A stretch of DNA of 64,000 nt from Candidatus Palauibacter scopulicola. GTDB lineage: Bacteria; Gemmatimonadota; Gemmatimonadetes; Palauibacterales; Palauibacteraceae. The notes beneath the pieces are model-generated. The model had not been told where the DNA came from. It did no database searches and saw nothing but the letters and a program-made list of their open reading frames with translations. Location of the stretch: assembly GCF_947581915.1 (NCBI RefSeq), contig NZ_CANPWG010000008.1, positions 62,001-126,000 on the forward strand, given 5' to 3'. The position numbers and the translations under genes were made by a program. This document shows, one piece after another, positions 60,817 to 64,000 of this stretch. Position 1 is the stretch's first letter; every line of letters starts with the position of its first letter.

Positions 60817-61506
60817 CTATTCCTCCTTCGCGTCGGCGGGCTCTTCCGCCTCAGCGTCGTCCGTCGGCGCCTCCGCTTCGGCTTCGGTTTCGGCGTCGGC
60901 GTCGGCGTCGGCTTCGGAGGGAGCCTCGTCGGCCTCGTCGGCCGCTTCTTCGGCGCCGTCCGTCTCCCCGGCCTCTTCGCTTTCCTCCGCCTCCCCGGTC
61001 TCCTCCGCTTCCCCGGTCTCCTCCGCCTCGGAGGCCCCGTCGGTCTCGGACCCTTCCTCGGCGTCGGGGGCATCTGCGGCGGCTTCCTCCACCTCGGGTT
61101 CCCCGGCTTCGGCTTCCTCTGCCTTGGCTTCCTCTGCCTTGGCTTCCTCCGCGGGTTCTTCTGCCTTGGCTTCCTCTGCGGCGGGCGTCTCCGGCGCCGG
61201 GTCGGGAAGCGGCAGCGGATGTTCCGCGATCACGATCAGGTACCGAAGGACGTCATCCTCGAGCTTCAGCAAGCGCTCCAGCTCCCTGAGCGGATCGGGC
61301 GCCGAAGTGAACTGGGCGACGACGTAGTAGCCGTTCGGCTGCTTCTTGATGGGGTAGGCGAGTTGACGCTTGCCCCAGTGGACCGAGGCGGTGATTTCGC
61401 CCGAACCGTCGGCCGTGATTGCGGCGTGGTAGCGTTCGAGTTTCGCCTCGATCTCCTCGGAGGTCAGGCTCGAACGGAAGATGTACACGATCTCGTAATC
61501 GCGCAT
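60817..61506 (-). CDS. rpsF: 30S ribosomal protein S6 with very long acidic tail
   Basis: The first 95 or so residues are S6: MRDYEIVYIFRSSLTSEEIE, WGKRQLAYPIKKQPNGYYVV, LEDDVLRYLIVI. Length is 229 aa; usual S6 is 95-140. The extra tail of about 125 residues is almost wholly Glu, Ala, Asp, Gly and Thr with repeated EEAKAEE and EETGEAEE units. It opens the rpsF-rpsR-DUF2232-rplI-rsfS run. No ssb lies between rpsF and rpsR, unlike in many bacteria. Confidence 0.96.
   Translation of the reverse strand: MRDYEIVYIFRSSLTSEEIEAKLERYHAAITADGSGEITASVHWGKRQLAYPIKKQPNGYYVVAQFTSAPDPLRELERLLKLEDDVLRYLIVIAEHPLPLPDPAPETPAAEEAKAEEPAEEAKAEEAKAEEAEAGEPEVEEAAADAPDAEEGSETDGASEAEETGEAEETGEAEESEEAGETDGAEEAADEADEAPSEADADADAETEAEAEAPTDDAEAEEPADAKEE
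60835..61200. repeat. Low-complexity tandem-like repeats encoding the S6 acidic tail
   Basis: Within rpsF, GC-rich short units such as CTTGGCTTCCTCTGC (encoding AEEAK-type units) recur several times around 61105-61185, and CCGGTCTCCTCCGC-type units (EETGEAEE) near 60985-61030. They could vary in number between strains. Confidence 0.6.
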
Positions 61507-61738
61507 GCGCAGGCTCCTTCGGTCTCGTCGGCCCCGATCCGCGCGGTCGGAGCAGGAGTCTCTTGTTGATGTGCCGATGTCCGGTCAACTCGACATCGGG
61601 TTGAAGAAGGTGAAGAAGGTATCGCCGGCGGTTTGTACGTCAAGCTCCGAGGATTGAACGCCAGGACGGAGACGGTGTGATCTTCCGCCGGTGGTGGCCA
61701 CGTTCGCTCGGCGGGAGGTTGGGCGATCGAAGGCGACG
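61507..61738. promoter_or_regulatory. 232-nt gap upstream of rpsF holding its probable promoter
   Basis: This gap lies between rpsF and the accessory genes and is the boundary between high-GC core and lower-GC DNA. On the minus strand TTGACC at 61583-61588 could be a -35 box for the rpsF operon; a matching -10 is not convincing. A tandem GAAGAAGGT x2 (about 61602-61620) is also present. No RNA gene, IS end or att-type repeat is visible. Confidence 0.3.
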
Positions 61739-62617
61739 CTATTGGGGCGGCTGCGCGAGTTGCCTTATCGTCTCCATCAGCAATCTCGCTCTTGCCAAAC
61801 GGAATTTCGAATACCGAACGTGCGTTTTTCCTGTCACGCTTATCATTTCCTCGTATGGGACAAGATGCCCCTCGATCCGTTCCCGCAACTCCCCTTCTGT
61901 GATTCCCTTCTTCCTCGTGACGTTCGCCACGTACTCGTGCGGCGGGTACTTCCAGAACTGCCGGTTTGTGCGCCTGTCCAGCACCACGCCGTTTAGGCCG
62001 TTGTTTATCTCTCTCTCCGGGACACCCGCTTCGAGCAGCACTTTCTTTGGAAACACGTGATGTCGATCCAAGTTCCTCTCCTGCTCAAGTTGCCGGATAT
62101 GGGTCGCCCGCAGAAACTCGCCCGTGATCCAATCGACAGGTGTCGTCTTGGACGCCAGAACCCCTGCAACCAAGGCCTTCCCGATCCGGCTTTTTCCGAT
62201 CCATCCCACGCTCTCTGCCAACCATTCCGAGGGATAGAGCGGATGATGTTGATCGCTAAAGATCCGCATAGTCCCTACCTCCCTCTCGCCTTTGAGTACG
62301 CTCGAGAGCTCCTCCAGATCCTCGTGTAGACGGTCGTTCGCCTGCCGTTCGTGTCGGTTCGTGAATAGAGAGCGCCAATAATATGCATCGATCAGCTGTC
62401 GCGCGGCGTTGACTTTCGCGGGATCGTCGTCACGTAACGAGCGCGATCCGACAGCGGTGAGGACGTGCACTGGCGGCCAGCTTGGGAGCGTGGATCGACT
62501 CGGCGAGCCCATGTTCGAAACACGCATCAGGGCCCACTCGACATCTCTCAGTACCTCCTCGAAGTTCCCGGGCACCCCACCGTTTTCGTCACTTTCCGTC
62601 TCAAATAGGTATTCCAC
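61739..62617 (-). CDS. HNH (DUF1524-like) protein resembling the C-terminal half of GmrSD-type nucleases
   Basis: A 292-aa protein. Residues 70-115 (QLIDAYYWRSLFTNRHERQA, DRLHEDLEELSSVLKG) match the helical region seen in DUF262-DUF1524 proteins. The last part has an HNH-like motif: NLDRHHVFPKKVLLEAG, INNGLNGVVLDRRTNRQFW. The N-terminal DUF262 domain (ParB-like, DGQQR motif) is absent; the protein starts where it would end. GTG at 62617 overlaps the upstream gene by 17 nt, with AGAGGGAG just before it. GmrSD-type enzymes restrict modified phage DNA (family knowledge). GC is lower than in the rest of the window. Confidence 0.75.
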   Translation of the reverse strand: MEYLFETESDENGGVPGNFEEVLRDVEWALMRVSNMGSPSRSTLPSWPPVHVLTAVGSRSLRDDDPAKVNAARQLIDAYYWRSLFTNRHERQANDRLHEDLEELSSVLKGEREVGTMRIFSDQHHPLYPSEWLAESVGWIGKSRIGKALVAGVLASKTTPVDWITGEFLRATHIRQLEQERNLDRHHVFPKKVLLEAGVPEREINNGLNGVVLDRRTNRQFWKYPPHEYVANVTRKKGITEGELRERIEGHLVPYEEMISVTGKTHVRYSKFRLARARLLMETIRQLAQPPQ

Positions 62618-63245
62618 TCCCTCTGAGGTTGATGGCGGTCACCGCTCGCAGCTGCCGCGCGATATCGACGTCTCCTTGTGCTACTTCCTGCACCAACCAC
62701 GCTCTCCACCACGCACGTCCGAAGGGGCAGTCGACGTAGACGGTACGTTTGCCACGGGCTTCCGGGATGCCGCCCAGGCGGCGAAGAACTGTACGCAAGC
62801 AGTCGTCGATTGCCTTTTCGCGCGTAGCGCCACTAGACCTCAGAGCCATCTCGATGCGTGCCGCCCCGCTTGGCACGGATGGTGACGTGGCGAGATACGA
62901 TGCGTCGATGCGCCCCTCGAGAATGTGTCGGCGGGTCACATTGGCCCAGAAGGTCGTTCGTGACGCGATGCGGCAACCGATCGACTGCCACAACTCGTAC
63001 AGGCGGGTTTCGGTGTCAGATGGTGGATTGCCGAACTCGTTCTCTGTCATCGGCACTTCGCTCAAATCGACTTCAGATTGTCCTACGGTGCCGATCTCAC
63101 GGTCAAGATAGGCCACGAAATCGACGCTGGATTTCGCCGCTTCGAGGAACTCGACCTGTCGTGGGCTCCCCTTCTTGGTCAGGAGCGAGCGGCGGAACTT
63201 CGTGTAGTCTGAATCTGAGAGTTCGCGGTATGTGCGATCCGTCAT
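62601..63245 (-). CDS. Unknown protein of a putative defence-type module
   Basis: A 214-aa soluble protein starting MTDRTYRELSDSDYTKFRRS. No known domain is recognised. Notable: acidic and helix-rich N-terminal part, central SRTTFWANVTRRHILEGRID, and a Trp-rich segment PFGRAWWRAWLVQEVA near the end. It overlaps the next gene by 17 nt and its start overlaps the stop of the upstream gene by 4 nt (63242-63245), so the three genes form one translation-coupled unit. Confidence 0.6.
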   Translation of the reverse strand: MTDRTYRELSDSDYTKFRRSLLTKKGSPRQVEFLEAAKSSVDFVAYLDREIGTVGQSEVDLSEVPMTENEFGNPPSDTETRLYELWQSIGCRIASRTTFWANVTRRHILEGRIDASYLATSPSVPSGAARIEMALRSSGATREKAIDDCLRTVLRRLGGIPEARGKRTVYVDCPFGRAWWRAWLVQEVAQGDVDIARQLRAVTAINLRGSGIPI

Positions 63246-64000
63246 CGATCTCCGTCCGGGTCAGGGAGCACATGCGGATACAGCACGGTGGCCGCTTCTT
63301 CCGGATGGAAGTCCTCTTCGTCCCATCCGTAGGGGTACTTTCCGGCGAGATGATCCGCGAGGCGGGACAAGTTCCGATCCCACTCCTCGGGATCGCGAAA
63401 CTGCCTCTGCAGCACGGCGAGACACGCTGTAACTACATGTGTCATGATGTTGCTGCGGGTCTCGCTTCGGGGAGCGCTTCGGAAGTAGCGGATCAGTTCC
63501 GGACCACACTTGACGACGAAGCGGAACGGGTCGCTACCTGTATCCACCAGAAACGTGCTTCCGCTCAGGGTCTCGTCCGGCTGTATTGTGATGAGCTGAG
63601 TCACGGACGAGCGTAGGTCGAAGACATGTCCCACGGCGAGCCGTGCGCCACGAGGAATCTCAACGCGGATACCGTGCCAAGCTGGGTGGACTTCGTCACG
63701 GGCAGAGTCGAGGTCAACGGCGACCGCATCGGTACAGAGGATCACCGGCGTGAACAGCGGCGGCTCGCCGAGATCCCGATCACTCCACCTCACGCGCTGG
63801 CTGGGCGAGCGCTGCAGAAGCGTTCGGCGGTAAAACGACTTGGGGGAAGACACGATGCATGCGTATTCCGCCTTCTTCTGGCGGATCAGCCGCTTGATCA
63901 GGCTGGCTCGCTCGACCCGGTGCTCAAGTCTGAGTTCCTCACTGCCGACTCCATCTTCCGGGAAGGCGACAACATACCGACCGTTAGGGAACGAAAGATT
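63242..64000 (-). CDS. Unknown protein, N-terminus off the right edge
   Basis: The frame is open from the stop at 63242 to the right end of the window; the GTG at 63853 lies inside it and the frame continues upstream as NGRYVVAFPEDGVGSEELRL and ASLIKRLIRQKKAEYACIV directly before SSPKSFYRR. So at least 250 residues are visible and the start is outside. Beta-rich middle (FDLRSSVTQLITIQPDETL, FRFVVKCGPELIRYFRS) and a His/Asp/Glu-rich end. No family recognised. It is the upstream member of the three-gene unit. Confidence 0.6.
   Translation of the reverse strand, partial: NLSFPNGRYVVAFPEDGVGSEELRLEHRVERASLIKRLIRQKKAEYACIVSSPKSFYRRTLLQRSPSQRVRWSDRDLGEPPLFTPVILCTDAVAVDLDSARDEVHPAWHGIRVEIPRGARLAVGHVFDLRSSVTQLITIQPDETLSGSTFLVDTGSDPFRFVVKCGPELIRYFRSAPRSETRSNIMTHVVTACLAVLQRQFRDPEEWDRNLSRLADHLAGKYPYGWDEEDFHPEEAATVLYPHVLPDPDGDR

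Noticed and set aside
60835-61200. Possible CRISPR-like repeats near 61 kb
   Set aside because: The repeats are contiguous, in frame, and encode the acidic S6 tail; no spacers of constant length and no palindromic repeats.
61507-61738. Integration site or IS end at the boundary with the lower-GC genes
   Set aside because: No inverted repeats, target duplication or tRNA gene is visible there; only composition changes.

Overview
The window is a GC-rich bacterial chromosome segment densely packed with housekeeping genes, almost all on the minus strand apart from one plus-strand block (about 29.6-43.5 kb). Gene order and content (yggS-divIVA-ileS-dksA-like-lspA-rluD, rpsB-tsf-pyrH-frr, smc next to two SPOR proteins, a large secreted Asp-box propeller protein, a lone bshB1, tandem MacB-type permeases, no ssb between rpsF and rpsR) suggest a Gram-negative organism of Gemmatimonadota type. 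That placement is an inference from memory, not a search result. No rRNA, insertion sequence or CRISPR array is visible.

Layout. 1-5.2 kb: partial M20 carbamoylase-type amidase, CopD-like membrane protein, Asp-box (sortilin-like) secreted protein. 5.3 kb: tRNA-Val(UAC). 5.4-12.3 kb: envelope, division and translation cluster (small membrane protein, rluD, lspA, DksA-like, ileS, divIVA, yggS). 12.4-14.7 kb: tonB, two exbD, exbB, ended by a strong terminator. 14.8-25.0 kb: cdaA, folP, ftsH, hpt, tilS, an 83-aa gene, frr, pyrH, tsf, then a hairpin terminator, rpsB, rpsI, rplM. 25.0-26.7 kb: lepB with an unusual short sigma factor. 26.8-29.6 kb: aldehyde dehydrogenase, membrane-anchored unknown, thpR. 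29.6-43.5 kb, mostly plus strand: trpG/pabA, (minus) comM, two envelope proteins, an efflux system of HlyD-type adaptor, MacB-type ATPase and three permeases, bshB1, (minus) HIRAN protein, cysteine desulfurase, mnmA. 43.5-50.0 kb: dnaJ, grpE, cinA-type amidase, pgsA, small HEAT-like protein, recR, ybaB, dnaX, SRP RNA, yraN. 50.1-58.7 kb: DAHP synthase, MBL hydrolase, smc, two SPOR proteins. 58.8-61.5 kb: rsfS, rplI, DUF2232-like, rpsR, rpsF. 61.7-64 kb: three overlapping accessory genes of lower GC, one with a GmrSD-type HNH half, the last running off the right edge.

Points that stand out: (i) four conserved genes (pyrH, pgsA, cinA, yraN) have family-conserved N-termini upstream of the first ATG/GTG/TTG, with an in-frame CTG where the start should be; (ii) a sigma-70 factor that seems to lack most of domain 3; (iii) long acidic tails on ribosomal proteins S2 and S6; (iv) a one-base frameshift at the start of the third ABC permease; (v) the lower-GC module at the right edge, which looks like the edge of a defence-type island and is the best candidate for something undescribed.
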